Positions 1 to 9,800 of a DNA stretch of 48,150 bases are shown here, in pieces; positions within the stretch are counted from its first letter, which is position 1, and each line of letters opens with the position of its first letter. The DNA is taken from positions 1 through 48,150 of the forward strand of contig JADFZU010000019.1 of assembly GCA_015232365.1 (NCBI GenBank), written 5' to 3'. Below the pieces are notes generated by a model that was given only the letters and a program-made list of their open reading frames with translations, had not been told where the DNA came from and ran no database searches. The position numbers and the translations under genes are program-made. This DNA comes from Magnetococcales bacterium (lineage in GTDB: Bacteria > Pseudomonadota > Magnetococcia > Magnetococcales > JADFYX01).

Positions 1-12
1 GAATGGGTTTAC

Positions 13-42
13 ACTCCCCGGTGAATTTGGTGGGGGGTTTTT
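13..42 (+). terminator. Possible intrinsic terminator of an upstream gene
   Basis: ACTCCCC at 13-19 can pair with GGGGGGT at 32-38 (one G-U pair) around a 12-base loop, and a short T run follows at 38-42. This fits a Rho-independent terminator for a + strand gene ending before the window. The T tract is short, so the call is tentative. Confidence 0.4.
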
Positions 43-95
43 AATATTTGATGCTTAAAAGCCCGGGGCAACAAATTTTTATCTACTAATCCCTT

Positions 96-320
96 ATGGT
101 TTTTTTTATGAAAAAGCTCAGCTTTGAAGAGTCACTTAACCAACTTGAGGGTATTGTCCAACGCCTTGAACGTGGCGACCTGCCCCTTGAAGATGGACTG
201 AAAGCCTTTGAAGAGGGGATAAAACTCTCCAAGGGGTGCCAGGCCAAGCTGGACTCTTGCGAAAAACGGATTGAGGAGCTTACCGCTTCTGATGCCAGCA
301 CCACTAAGGGGTCAAGTTAG
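96..320 (+). CDS. xseB: Exodeoxyribonuclease VII small subunit
   Basis: This is the small subunit of exonuclease VII, which several copies form with XseA to degrade single-stranded DNA to oligonucleotides in the cytoplasm. The 74-residue length is typical. The family pattern is visible: SFEESLNQLEGIVQRLE, then a GDLPLEDGLKAFEEG-type turn and a second helix with LDSCEKRIEEL. The protein is a helical hairpin. The start is uncertain: Met1 at 96 or Met5 at 108 are both possible, and neither has a clear ribosome binding site. The stop lies two bases before the ispA start, so the two are co-transcribed, the usual xseB-ispA-dxs arrangement. xseA is not in the window. Confidence 0.93.
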   Translation: MVFFMKKLSFEESLNQLEGIVQRLERGDLPLEDGLKAFEEGIKLSKGCQAKLDSCEKRIEELTASDASTTKGSS

Positions 321-322
321 CC

Positions 323-1207
323 GTGAACCTTACCGACTACCTTAGCAAGCAAAAAAAGCTTGTGGATGAAGCTCTAGACCGGTTGACTCCTGCCCCCAAC
401 AAACCACCAACAAGACTCAACCAAGCCATCCGCCACAGCCTTATTGATGGTGGTAAACGTCTGCGACCTATCTTGGTTTTAGCCGCAGCCGAGGCTGTAG
501 GCGGTAACACAGACCGTTTAATACCTTTTGCCTGTGCATTGGAGTGTATCCACACATACTCATTAATCCATGACGATCTACCAGCTATGGATGATGATGA
601 CCTTCGTAGAGGCCGCCCCACCTGCCATAAACAGTTTGATGAAGCTACAGCAATTTTAGCTGGAGACGCTCTTCTAACCATGGCTTTTGAACTTGCAGCC
701 CGTCCTATAGAGGGGGTGTCAGCCTCTGACTCTCTGGCTATGGTGGTTCAGTTGGCCAAAGATGCCGGAATCCATGGCATGGTTGGTGGACAGATGATGG
801 ATATGGAAGCAGAAGATAGAGTAGTTGAGCTTGCTGAGTTACAGTATATACATATTCATAAAACCGGAGCATTGATCCGCTCATCATGTATGGCTGGAGC
901 CTGTCTAGGCGGAGGAAGTGACTCTGAGATCAAAAAGATCAAACACTATGGAGAGGCCATTGGTTTGGCTTTTCAGATTACTGATGATATTTTAGATGTT
1001 GTTGGAGATAGTAAACTTCTTGGCAAATCTACCGGCCAAGACCAGCAACATGACAAAGCCACCTATCCCTCTTTAATGGGACTTGGACAGGCACGAGACG
1101 AAGCAGCACTTTTAGTTGAGAAGGCGATCAGTTGCTTGGATGGCTTCTCTTCTGCTGCTGATCCCCTGCGAGAGTTGGCAAGTTATATTACCGATAGAAC
1201 TCACTGA
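323..1207 (+). CDS. ispA: Polyprenyl (farnesyl/geranyl) diphosphate synthase
   Basis: A short-chain trans-isoprenyl diphosphate synthase that condenses IPP with allylic diphosphates to give farnesyl (or geranylgeranyl) diphosphate for quinones and undecaprenyl carriers. Both aspartate-rich Mg-binding motifs are present: DDLPAMD at residues 84-90 and DDILD at 221-225. The substrate-binding GGKRLRP (residues 43-49) is also present. At 294 residues it matches the family. Tyr79, five residues before the first Asp motif, is compatible with a farnesyl-length product, but chain length cannot be fixed from sequence. The GTG start at 323 follows the xseB stop by two bases, and dxs begins 18 bases downstream, so the three form one operon. 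Confidence 0.94.
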   Translation: MNLTDYLSKQKKLVDEALDRLTPAPNKPPTRLNQAIRHSLIDGGKRLRPILVLAAAEAVGGNTDRLIPFACALECIHTYSLIHDDLPAMDDDDLRRGRPTCHKQFDEATAILAGDALLTMAFELAARPIEGVSASDSLAMVVQLAKDAGIHGMVGGQMMDMEAEDRVVELAELQYIHIHKTGALIRSSCMAGACLGGGSDSEIKKIKHYGEAIGLAFQITDDILDVVGDSKLLGKSTGQDQQHDKATYPSLMGLGQARDEAALLVEKAISCLDGFSSAADPLRELASYITDRTH

Positions 1208-1225
1208 GCATTAGATAACTAAATA

Positions 1226-3097
1226 ATGAAACCTCTTTTAGAACAAATCGAAAGCCCAATTGACCTAAGGAAACTCAAGGAGAGTGATCTAGAGAGTTTA
1301 TCAAACCAAGTTCGGGAGTTCACTATAGACTCGGTTGCCAGAACCGGTGGTCATCTTGGTGCAAGTTTGGGTGTTGTTGAGCTGACGGTTGCGTTGCACT
1401 ATGTATTTGAGACACCAGAAGATGCTCTGATTTGGGATGTAGGGCACCAATCATACCCCCACAAAATTCTCACAGGACGACGAGACCAGATGCACACCAT
1501 TCGTCAAGAGAACGGTCTATCTGGTTTTACAAAAAGGTCAGAAAGCTCATACGACCCTTTTGGTACAGGGCACTCCTCTACATCCATTTCTGCTGCGTTG
1601 GGATATGCAATAGCCAACCGCAATCTTAAAGAGGATAGGTGGGCTATTGCGGTTATCGGCGATGGTGCTATGTCTGCCGGCATGGCTTTTGAGGCTCTTA
1701 ATAACGCCGGTAGTTTTGACTCTGACCTGAAACTACTGGTAATTCTCAACGATAACGAGATGTCCATTTCACCTAATGTTGGTGCTCTTTCGGCCTATCT
1801 AAGCCGTATGTTGAGTGGCCAGGTCTATACCAGATTAAAAGATGGTACCGGCAGGGTGCTTGGTAAAATTTCCATGCCTCTGCTGGATGCCGCAAGGAAG
1901 GCAGAGGAGCATGTTAAGGGGATGCTGATCCCTGGAACTTTTTTTGAGGAGTTGGGTTTTGAATATTTTGGCCCGGTTGACGGTCACGATTTTAATCAAC
2001 TTCTACCAACGTTAAACAATATCAAACACCTAGATGGCCCGATTTTACTCCATGTAGTTACAAAAAAGGGCAAGGGTTTTCTACCGGCAGAGGCCAACCC
2101 CTGCACATATCACGGGGTATCACCATTTAACCGCAATACAGGTATTTTACCAACTAACGGTAAAAAGCCTAGCTATACCAATGTTTTTTCTGACACCCTG
2201 ATAGAGCTGGCTCAGAACAACAATAAAATAATGGCGATCACGGCAGCAATGCCGGAAGGAACAGGTTTAAACGCCTTCCAGAAAAGGTTTCCAGACCGGT
2301 TTTTTGATGTAGGAATTGCCGAACAACATGCTGTAACTTTTGCAGCCGGTTTAGCCTGTAACGGTCATATTCCGGTTGTGGCTATCTATTCAACCTTTTT
2401 GCAACGGGCATTTGATCAGGTAGCCCATGATGTGGTTTTGCAAAAACTACCGGTTGTCTTTGCACTTGACCGGGCTGGACTAGTTGGAGCCGATGGAGCC
2501 ACACATGCCGGCGTTTTTGACTTAACATTTTTAAGGTCGCTGCCTGGCTTGGTTATTATGGCTCCTGCCGACGAGAACGAGCTTCGCCATATGTTGGCAA
2601 CAGCAGTTGAGTTGGGAAAACCGGTAGCCATTCGCTACCCAAGAGGCAGCACACTGGGTCTTCCGCCTGCTTCCCCGGCCCCAGTTCCACTTGGACAGGG
2701 ACGAACCCTTAAATCCGGCACACATATATCTCTGGTTGGTGTTGGTTATCCCGTACACCAGGCTTTGCAGGCAGCGGAGATTCTAGAAAAAGAGGGAATC
2801 TCAGCCGGAGTCTATGACATGCGCTATATAAAACCACTTGATGAGCAGCTTTTAAGGGTGGCAGCCAAAGCAGCACCATCTGTTTTAACCTTGGAAGAGA
2901 GCACTATCTGTGGTGGTTTTGGTGCAGCAGTTCTAGAGTTTTATGCCAGAGATGGCGTTATTGACAGTGGCTTGAAAATTCGTATTGCAGGCATACCAGA
3001 CCGGAATATTCCCCATGCAGATCAGAGTAGTCAACGGGCCAAGATAGGCATGGACAGTGCTGGCATTATCGACATGGTAAAAGAGCTTCTAAAATAA
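1226..3097 (+). CDS. dxs: 1-deoxy-D-xylulose-5-phosphate synthase
   Basis: A thiamine-diphosphate enzyme that joins pyruvate and glyceraldehyde 3-phosphate, the committed step of the MEP isoprenoid pathway. The 623-residue length is standard. The TPP motif starts at GDG (145-147) and ends at the paired Asn (159-160), followed by NDNEMSIS (175-182). Conserved His43 and His74 are present, as is the catalytic Glu366 in GIAEQHAVTFAAG. The C-terminal transketolase domain is intact through the CGGFG segment. It is last in the xseB-ispA-dxs operon, placing MEP-pathway entry and prenyl-chain building under one transcript. No frameshift or missing motif was seen. Confidence 0.97.
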   Translation: MKPLLEQIESPIDLRKLKESDLESLSNQVREFTIDSVARTGGHLGASLGVVELTVALHYVFETPEDALIWDVGHQSYPHKILTGRRDQMHTIRQENGLSGFTKRSESSYDPFGTGHSSTSISAALGYAIANRNLKEDRWAIAVIGDGAMSAGMAFEALNNAGSFDSDLKLLVILNDNEMSISPNVGALSAYLSRMLSGQVYTRLKDGTGRVLGKISMPLLDAARKAEEHVKGMLIPGTFFEELGFEYFGPVDGHDFNQLLPTLNNIKHLDGPILLHVVTKKGKGFLPAEANPCTYHGVSPFNRNTGILPTNGKKPSYTNVFSDTLIELAQNNNKIMAITAAMPEGTGLNAFQKRFPDRFFDVGIAEQHAVTFAAGLACNGHIPVVAIYSTFLQRAFDQVAHDVVLQKLPVVFALDRAGLVGADGATHAGVFDLTFLRSLPGLVIMAPADENELRHMLATAVELGKPVAIRYPRGSTLGLPPASPAPVPLGQGRTLKSGTHISLVGVGYPVHQALQAAEILEKEGISAGVYDMRYIKPLDEQLLRVAAKAAPSVLTLEESTICGGFGAAVLEFYARDGVIDSGLKIRIAGIPDRNIPHADQSSQRAKIGMDSAGIIDMVKELLK

Positions 3098-3112
3098 GCA
3101 ATCCAGACAAAG

Positions 3113-3164
3113 CATGGGAATATCCCCATGAACTATTGACAATAAAAACAAAAACTCCATTACC
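3113..3164 (+). promoter_or_regulatory. Hairpin and weak promoter-like sequence between dxs and tlyA
   Basis: CATGGG (3113-3118) and CCCATG (3125-3130) form a short perfect hairpin just after dxs, without a T tract. A perfect -35 hexamer TTGACA sits at 3136-3141, but the -10 position about 17 bases on (3159-3164) is a poor match. The site could start tlyA transcription. Confidence 0.25.
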
Positions 3165-3176
3165 TTCAGTAGATCC

Positions 3177-3914
3177 ATGAAACTACGCCTTGATCAATAT
3201 CTACTAGAAAATGGTCTAGTTAACTCCATGGCAAAAGCCCGCGGGCTAATCATGGCAGGTGAGGTATTGATTAACGACCGCCCAGAAAACAAACCAGGCA
3301 CCCCAGTCCCCAACAGTGCTACTGTAAGAATTAAAGGTGGTAATGATAAAAAATGGGTCTCAAGAGGCGGCCTAAAACTTGTAGGTGCACTAGAAAAGTG
3401 GTCCATCAACCTAACAGAAAAAACCTGCCTGGATGTGGGAGCTTCAACCGGTGGTTTCACTGATGTTATGTTGGCAAATGGAGCAACACGAGTCTATGCA
3501 CTTGATGTTGGTTACGGTATTCTTGACTGGAAACTGGTTTCAGATCCAAGAGTTGTCGTTATGGATCGAAGCAATATAAGGAACTTAACCCCTGAACAGA
3601 TTCCTGAAGCAATGGATTTTATCACCACTGATGTAAGCTTCATATCCTTGAGAAAGGCCCTTCCTCCAGCTGTAGCGACCTTAAAACCAAATGGATACGG
3701 TGTAGCTTTAATAAAACCACAATTTGAACTACCACCACAGGACGTTGAACAAGGAGGAGTTGTTAGCAACCCAGGTTTGCAAAAAAAAGCTGTTGATTTA
3801 ATTCTTGAACAAATGGTTAACTGGAACCTTAAAAGCCTGGGAACTACCCCTTCACCAATTACCGGACCAAAAGGTAATATAGAGTTTTTGCTCTATTATC
3901 AAAAGCTAGGTTAG
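3177..3914 (+). CDS. tlyA: TlyA-family rRNA 2'-O-methyltransferase (S4 plus FtsJ-like domains)
   Basis: TlyA proteins use S-adenosylmethionine to 2'-O-methylate ribosomal RNA; they were once called haemolysins. An N-terminal S4 RNA-binding domain spans about residues 1-60 (RLDQYLLENGLVNSMAKARGL-type opening). A Rossmann methyltransferase fold follows, with the SAM motif LDVGASTGGFTD at about 85-96. KPQFE, a family hallmark, lies further on. The length of 245 is normal. The ATG at 3177 gives the expected S4 start. It is separated from dxs by 79 bases, so it may have its own promoter. The name haemolysin should not be taken as evidence of cell lysis. Confidence 0.92.
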   Translation: MKLRLDQYLLENGLVNSMAKARGLIMAGEVLINDRPENKPGTPVPNSATVRIKGGNDKKWVSRGGLKLVGALEKWSINLTEKTCLDVGASTGGFTDVMLANGATRVYALDVGYGILDWKLVSDPRVVVMDRSNIRNLTPEQIPEAMDFITTDVSFISLRKALPPAVATLKPNGYGVALIKPQFELPPQDVEQGGVVSNPGLQKKAVDLILEQMVNWNLKSLGTTPSPITGPKGNIEFLLYYQKLG

Positions 3915-3973
3915 AATCTTGGGGTATTGCAACTTCCCAAACTTATTCCGTTAATAAAGGCTACAAATCACTT

Positions 3974-4351
3974 ATGTCCCGTTTTTTTATTATTTCAGGT
4001 GCTTTAAACTGTTTGCTTGCTGTTGCTTTGGCAGCTTTTGGCAAACATAACGTAAGAGACAACTTTGATGAACACGCCTTTGAAATTTTTCAGACTGCAG
4101 GTGATTATCAGATACACAATGGCCTGGGGTTGATTTTGATTGGCATTATCTGCTATCAACTTTCCCAATCATCTTTTATAAAGTTGGCAGGGTGGTTGAT
4201 GTTGGCAGGAGTTGTTCTTTTTTCTGGAAGCCTCTATATTTTGGCAATAACAGATTTTTCACCTATTAGATGGTTAACACCTATCGGTGGAACAACACTC
4301 ATAACAGCGTGGCTATGTCTGATATGGGCCGGCATAAAAATGGATAAATAA
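3974..4351 (+). CDS. DUF423 (YgdD-like) small integral membrane protein
   Basis: A 125-residue protein with about four hydrophobic helices. The family signature is recognisable: GALNCLLAVALAAFGKH near the N-terminus, FQTAGDYQIHNGLGLI in the middle, and a C-terminal LTPIGGTTLITAWLCL. DUF423 proteins sit in the inner membrane of many proteobacteria and their function is not established. It begins 59 bases after tlyA and ends three bases before yaaA, so it is probably co-transcribed with yaaA. Family membership is clear; the role is unknown. Confidence 0.88.
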   Translation: MSRFFIISGALNCLLAVALAAFGKHNVRDNFDEHAFEIFQTAGDYQIHNGLGLILIGIICYQLSQSSFIKLAGWLMLAGVVLFSGSLYILAITDFSPIRWLTPIGGTTLITAWLCLIWAGIKMDK

Positions 4352-4354
4352 ACG

Positions 4355-5128
4355 ATGATATTAACCTTGATCTCTCCAGCCAAAAAACAGCTAGCCCCTC
4401 CAGTTGCTACCAACATTCCCAGCAGGCAGCCACGTTTTATCGCAGATACGGCAATTCTAGCAAAATTACTGGCTAAGTTTGATGCTGAAGGGTTGATGAG
4501 TCAAATGAAAATCAGCCCTGGCCTGGCGGCTCTGAATGTAGAGCGAAATCAGAAACTCTCCACTCCAACAACTGCCAAAAATAGCATCCAAGCAGGCTTG
4601 ATGTTTCAAGGAGACACTTATGTTGGTTTGGATAGTAGCTCTTTTTCCAAGGAAGATTGGAGTTTTGCCGAAAAAAATCTAGCTATTCTCTCTGGACTAT
4701 ACGGCCTCCTATCACCAGTTGACCTCGTCCACCCCCATAGGCTGGAGATGGGAAACCGACTAAAAAATCCACGAGGAGAGACTCTATACGCATTTTGGAA
4801 AGATGTGGTTACTAATGAGATAAACCGGCTATTAGAGCATAAAGAAAATAGCTGGGTAGTTAATTTAGCCTCTCATGAGTATTTTAAAGTTGTTTTACCA
4901 GAAGAGGTTGTTGGAACGGTTATCACCCCAATTTTTAAAGACAACCGTGGGGGAAAGCTCAAGGTTATTGGTATAAAAGCAAAAAAAGCCCGTGGAAAAA
5001 TGGCCAGATTTATTATACAAAACCGTCTTTTAGAGCCTGAACCACTTAAAAATTATAACGAAGATGGCTACCATTTCCAAGCCCACCTTTCTAATAACAC
5101 GGAGTGGGTCTTTGTCTGCGATGAATAA
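4355..5128 (+). CDS. yaaA: YaaA-family peroxide stress protein (DUF328)
   Basis: YaaA lowers free intracellular iron during hydrogen peroxide stress in E. coli and binds DNA in structural studies; the biochemical activity is still unclear. The diagnostic opening ILTLISPAKKQL is present, followed by the LSGLYGLLSPVDLVHPHRLE-type core and the C-terminal KKARGKMARFII block. The 257-residue length is the family norm. It starts three bases after the DUF423 stop. It is the last gene of the + strand run before an AT-rich, gene-poor stretch. Confidence 0.94.
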   Translation: MILTLISPAKKQLAPPVATNIPSRQPRFIADTAILAKLLAKFDAEGLMSQMKISPGLAALNVERNQKLSTPTTAKNSIQAGLMFQGDTYVGLDSSSFSKEDWSFAEKNLAILSGLYGLLSPVDLVHPHRLEMGNRLKNPRGETLYAFWKDVVTNEINRLLEHKENSWVVNLASHEYFKVVLPEEVVGTVITPIFKDNRGGKLKVIGIKAKKARGKMARFIIQNRLLEPEPLKNYNEDGYHFQAHLSNNTEWVFVCDE

Positions 5129-5172
5129 CCACCCGCAGTTTTACTTTTAATTTTTTGTCAAAATTTAATAGA

Positions 5173-5541
5173 TCAAGCAGCTATAGCAACATCGTCTGCA
5201 ACAGAACTGCTCCTGGCTCGATCATATCGTGCTGATTTTGCAATTAACTTGATCCCCATCTGCTTTTCAAGTTTTTTCAAAGCCCATACCGGATCAACTT
5301 CCACCAAATTACATATCCAGCGAAATGAACCAATTTCCATCTCGGTGGAACGAAACCACCTCTTTAATGAACGAAAATCATAAATATAAACTGGATCTTC
5401 AGAAATTACAGGATCATTCTCAAAGCGTTTTAATGAGTTTAAATCTCTTACTGCCCTATCCAACACAGACAACCATAAATGAACGTCAGATCCTGAAGGA
5501 GTAACTTTTTTTTGAAATTCAGTCTCTATCATTTCGTGCAT
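5173..5541 (-). CDS. Small orphan protein, family not firmly recognised
   Basis: A 122-residue soluble protein with no signal peptide or membrane helix. Features visible are HLWLSVLDRAVRDL near residue 22, a basic RSLKRWFRS segment, then GSFRWICNLVEVDP and a short helix. The pattern of WL..LD.A..DL, an Arg-rich WF segment and an aromatic ICxLxxxDP motif resembles small proteins found in proteobacteria and some phages, but this is a recollection of pattern, not a confirmed match. It is transcribed against yaaA. Its stop is 44 bases from the yaaA stop. A GAGAGGAAA stretch lies just upstream of the ATG as a usable ribosome binding site. Function unknown. Confidence 0.7.
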   Translation of the reverse strand: MHEMIETEFQKKVTPSGSDVHLWLSVLDRAVRDLNSLKRFENDPVISEDPVYIYDFRSLKRWFRSTEMEIGSFRWICNLVEVDPVWALKKLEKQMGIKLIAKSARYDRARSSSVADDVAIAA

Positions 5542-6027
5542 TTTAAATCATTTCCTCTCAGTGAAGTTATGCAACCAAAAGAGCCCTCTTCTGATCAACC
5601 TAGAACCAAGCCAGCCACTACGACATACGGAGAAATGGTGTAAACTACCATATTTGAATAGATTATTATTACTGAATAGTTGTGAAGCCATGACCTACCC
5701 ACCTCTAGATACATGCCTATTGATCTGTTATCGAAACACAGGTTTATATGATAATAATATTTTAATCAACCAAAAAACTGTATTTTACATTTTTTTTTTA
5801 AATCCAACCATCAAACAATCAATGTAACCATATGATATTGCAATATTGCTGCATAATGTCGCAGCGCAACACAAATACAACTAATTGAATATTGAAATAT
5901 TAAAAAAAAATCAACCCAAGCAGATTGATTTAAGATGATTTGATAATTGTTAGTTAGCTTCCATTGCTATTTATAATAAAATAAAGATAATCTATGGCAT
6001 TATTTAGTTATTATAGGGGCGGTCTAA
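5542..6027. other. AT-rich gene-poor stretch
   Basis: No convincing gene is seen in this 486-base stretch. It holds a perfect 12-base palindrome at 5835-5846 (centre TTGCAA). A 7-base inverted repeat (5908-5914 with 5925-5931) is flanked on its left by nine A residues; on the - strand this reads as a weak terminator. A GGGG-containing ribosome binding site for the next gene lies near 6015. The 88-residue frame across the first part has no protein-like features. Confidence 0.5.
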
Positions 6028-6351
6028 ATGGAAGAACCAATAATTCTGTATTGTAAAAACTGCAATCCAGAACGCCATCATCAAGAAGATAGAAGAAAAT
6101 CTGCAGAGATTATTCCAATACGAAAAAATAAACGTCAGCCAAAACCAGATCGCAGAAAAGTTTTAGACCGAAGATTAAAAGAAATCTATCCTGTTAACAG
6201 AAGAGGTATCAAAAGATCTATAGGCCGCCGCCCTTTTGATGGAAAATCTTGGTTTATAGGAACTATTGAAGACGCTATTAAAGAACAGTGGGCGACCAAA
6301 AATGGTGGTAAAGAAATACTTTGCCCAAGGTGCAACAATAAGCTTGAATGA
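6028..6351 (+). CDS. Small basic protein with split CxxC zinc-ribbon-like pairs
   Basis: The 107-residue product has CxxC pairs at both ends (Cys9/Cys12 and Cys99/Cys102) that could together bind one zinc ion, as in a zinc ribbon. The middle is strongly basic, with repeated DRRK, DRRL, NRRG and GRRP units. C-terminal to this is a WFIGTIEDAIKEQW helix. Such DRR-rich linkers occur in various proteobacterial signalling proteins, but no family is identified. A GGGGCGG stretch about nine bases before the ATG can serve as ribosome binding site. It stands alone in an AT-rich region upstream of the cyclic-di-GMP protein. A nucleic-acid-binding or regulatory role is only a guess. Confidence 0.65.
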   Translation: MEEPIILYCKNCNPERHHQEDRRKSAEIIPIRKNKRQPKPDRRKVLDRRLKEIYPVNRRGIKRSIGRRPFDGKSWFIGTIEDAIKEQWATKNGGKEILCPRCNNKLE

Positions 6352-6410
6352 TATATTATATTTTTATTTACAAAAATAAGCTGTCAGAGGTAAAAAGCAA
6401 CTTCTGGGAG

Positions 6411-6623
6411 TCAATTCTTGGCGTTATAGATCTCTTGAATAGACAATTTTTGAATCGGTTTCACAGCCAATATATGGCCTTTTTGAACTTTCTGCACATC
6501 TTCTTCGCTCAAATCAGGAATGATAGAAAAAACATCATCCATGGTTAGTCCATTTACAAGCACGCTGCCTTGATAGATTAGAGAGTACCCTTTTTGATCT
6601 TTTTTTAGCTTTGTTGAATTCAT
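6411..6623 (-). CDS. Small hypothetical protein
   Basis: A 70-residue soluble product from the ATG at 6623; a GTG at 6653 would add ten residues. It reads as plausible coding sequence: GYSLIYQGSVLVNG, then an acidic amphipathic helix DLSEEDVQKVQKGH and IQKLSIQEIYN. There are no membrane segments and no family is recognised. It overlaps an opposite-strand frame with poor composition, which was discarded. It lies divergent from the large sensor gene starting at 6827, so both may use the region between them. Function unknown, and the gene call itself is moderate. Confidence 0.5.
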   Translation of the reverse strand: MNSTKLKKDQKGYSLIYQGSVLVNGLTMDDVFSIIPDLSEEDVQKVQKGHILAVKPIQKLSIQEIYNAKN

Positions 6624-6826
6624 TACTACACCCAAAAGAGCCTTTTGTGACACTGCATATTGCAGTAAAATTTAAATTTTTTTTATGTTCGTTAATTTTT
6701 ATTATTGAATGTTAAAGCAGTTTATTATTTGTTACAAGAGATTACAATAAAATTGTGCTATGTTAGGTTGTCTACAAACTTATATACAAATTCAAGTGGT
6801 AACAGACAAAATAATAGAGAGATCCA

Positions 6827-9800
6827 TTGAACAATAAATCTACAATTTCGATTTGGCACTATGGCATGGCGATTTTTGTACCAATTCTATTAATCGTCAC
6901 CTCCCTGGTTATCGTGCTAACACGGATAAACAACGAAATAGAATTTACCAATAACGAACAGATAGGGCTTACTCAAATCAGGCAACTGCATGAATCAATC
7001 AACACCATGCAGAAAATCAGGGGGTTGAGTCAGATTCAAGCACAAAAACCAGACAAGGCCGTCGAATCAAAGCTCAAAGAGCAATCACAAAAACTCCAAA
7101 ATAGTATCAGCCAGTTTATTGAGCAGTTAAACCATGACCAGTTTAAAGTTGGTGAGATGGTTTCCAATCTTGGTAAAAAAACCAAAAACATGGGGTTAAA
7201 TCTACATACCTATCACGACAAAAACAGACTTTTTAAAGAACATTCTGCCCTGTTAAGTCAAGCAGAGGATATAAGCCAAGAAATAGCTACCCGCTCCAAT
7301 CTTATTCTCGACCCAATCACTGAGTCCCATTTTATCATGAGCTTGGTGGTGCACAGAATCCCTACTCTTTTGGAATCAATTGGGGCAGTCAGAGGTATGG
7401 GTAGTGGTTTTTTGAGTATTGACAATCAAAGTGAGGTTGACCGCTTTAGATTTTCTGAAAAAATTGAAGGTATGCGGTATAATTTGAGAAAGATTGATAG
7501 AAGCAAGCAAATTATCCTAAACTCTTCCCCACATTTAAAACCACTCTTTTCCTGTTTTATTGAAAACAAAAAACAGTCTGCTGAGCGTTTTCTCCTGCTT
7601 AGCGAAGCCATATTACTCAATCAGGCTGTAGGCGTTGATGCCAACCTCTTTTTTGAGACCGGCACATATGCTATTCATACCATATCCTCCTGTTATGATA
7701 ATCTAAGCGATGAGCTATCACTATTATTAGAAAAAAGAGTAAATAAACTTGATGATGAACGTACCACAATTTCTCTAGGCCTTACCATCGCACTCCTCTT
7801 CACGATTGTAGCCTTTATCATCTTCTATCGAAAAAACCTAACTGCATTTAATGAAATCAGCATAAGCGAGAGTAAAAATCATGCGATACTGCAATCAGCC
7901 ATTGACGGTATTGTAACAATCGATGAGCGAGGTATAATTCAAACTGCAAACCATGCCGTTGAGAACATTTTTGGCCATGCTCCAGGAACACTTATTGGTA
8001 AAAACATAAAAATTCTAATGCCCCAACCATACCGGGATGCTCATGACTCTTACCTTGAAAAATACCTCTCCACTGGTGTTAAAAATATTATAGGTTCTAT
8101 CAGAGAGGTTGAAGGTATCTGCCCGGATGGTGGTAAGTTTCCTTTAGAGCTTTCGGTTAGTGAATTAACAGTTGATGGGAAAACTTTTTATACCGGCATT
8201 CTCCACGATATTACAGAACGTAAATTGGCTAAAGAGGCGCTGGATGAGGCATACAATGAACTGGAACAACGGGTTAAAAACAGAACCAGTGAGTTAGAAG
8301 AGGCAAACAAACAGCTTTTGTTAGAGGCCGAGGAACGCAACAAAGCTGAGCAAGGGTTGATACTGGCATCCAAAGTTTTTGAAAACGCCAGTGAAGCAAT
8401 TCTTATAACTGACCATAACGTTAATGTAATTGATGTTAACAATGCCTACATAAACATTACCGGATTTGAGAGGGAAGATATTATTGGGAAAAACCCAAGT
8501 ATTGGTAAATCTGGTAGACATGACCAGTTTTTTTACAAATCCATGTGGAAAAAAATTATTGAGACTGGACAGTGGGCAGGAGAAATATGGGACCGGAATA
8601 AAGCAGGGAAAATCTACCCAAAATGGCTGACGATCAATGTAGTAAAAGATAAACATGGAAAAACAACACATTATGTCGGCATTTTCTCAGATATTAGCCG
8701 GACAAAAGCTACCGAAGAGCGGCTGGAGCAGTTGGCTTTTTATGATCCCCTTACCAGGCTGCCAAACCGTATGCTGTTTCAAGACCGCCTGAATCAAGAG
8801 TTTCAAGGAGCCAGGCGAAGCAAAAAACAGGTTGCGGTCATGTTTATAGATCTTGACCGTTTCAAACATGTCAACGACACCCTTGGCCATGCTGCTGGTG
8901 ATCAGCTTCTTATTGAAATTTCCAGACGTTTAAATAAGTGTGTACGGCAAACCGATACAGTATCAAGGCTGGGTGGGGATGAATTTACTGTAATTTTAAC
9001 AGATATTACAAACACCAAAGATGTGGCAGCAATTGCCAATAACATCATATTATCACTGCAAAAAACAGTGATGATCGATGAACACAAAGCCCACGTTGGG
9101 GCAAGCATTGGCATAGCGGTTTATCCTGATGATGGAGATGATTTTGATACCATCACAAAACATGCAGATGTTGCTATGTATCATGCAAAAGATAGTGGCA
9201 GAGGTAATTTCAAGTTTTATAAAGAGGATATGAACGCCAAGTTTACCAACCGGATGAAGCTGGAAAATGAGATGCATGCTGCCCTTGAAGATGATGAGTT
9301 TGTGCTCCACTATCAGCCTAAGATGGATATTGAATCCGGTAGAATTCTAAGCATGGAGGCTCTTGTTAGGTGGCAGCGTAGTGATGGAACCATGGTACCA
9401 CCATTTAACTTTATCCCGTTGGCGGAGGAGATCGGTATGATTATTCCTCTTGGCAGACGAATTTTGGAGATGGCGTGTATTTACAATAAAAATTTAATGG
9501 ATACTGAAAATATCCACCTTAGAGTGGCAGTCAACCTCTCTCCATTGCAGTTTCAGCAGGTTGATATTCAAGAGATGGTGGAGACTGTGCTCAATGAGAC
9601 AGGTATGCCCGCGGAGTATTTAGAGTTGGAAGTTACCGAAGGCATGATGATGGACGACTCGGAAAAGGCCACATCCATTCTCAACAAATTACGAGACCTC
9701 AAACTTAGTATCTCTATGGATGATTTTGGAACCGGTTATTCATCATTGAGTTATCTGAAAAAATTTCCGATTCACACTCTAAAAATAGACCAATCATTTG

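Noticed and set aside
3177-3914. TlyA as a haemolysin or toxin
   Set aside because: The S4 plus SAM-methyltransferase domains indicate an rRNA methylase; the haemolysin label is historical.
5561-5827. 88-residue + strand frame after the 122-residue orphan gene
   Set aside because: Runs through an AT-rich intergenic region, has no ribosome binding site and unlikely composition (long Phe/Leu and Asn runs).
6348-6548. 66-residue + strand frame
   Set aside because: Overlaps the more protein-like - strand frame at 6411-6623 and is dominated by Phe, Ile and Asn from AT-rich DNA.
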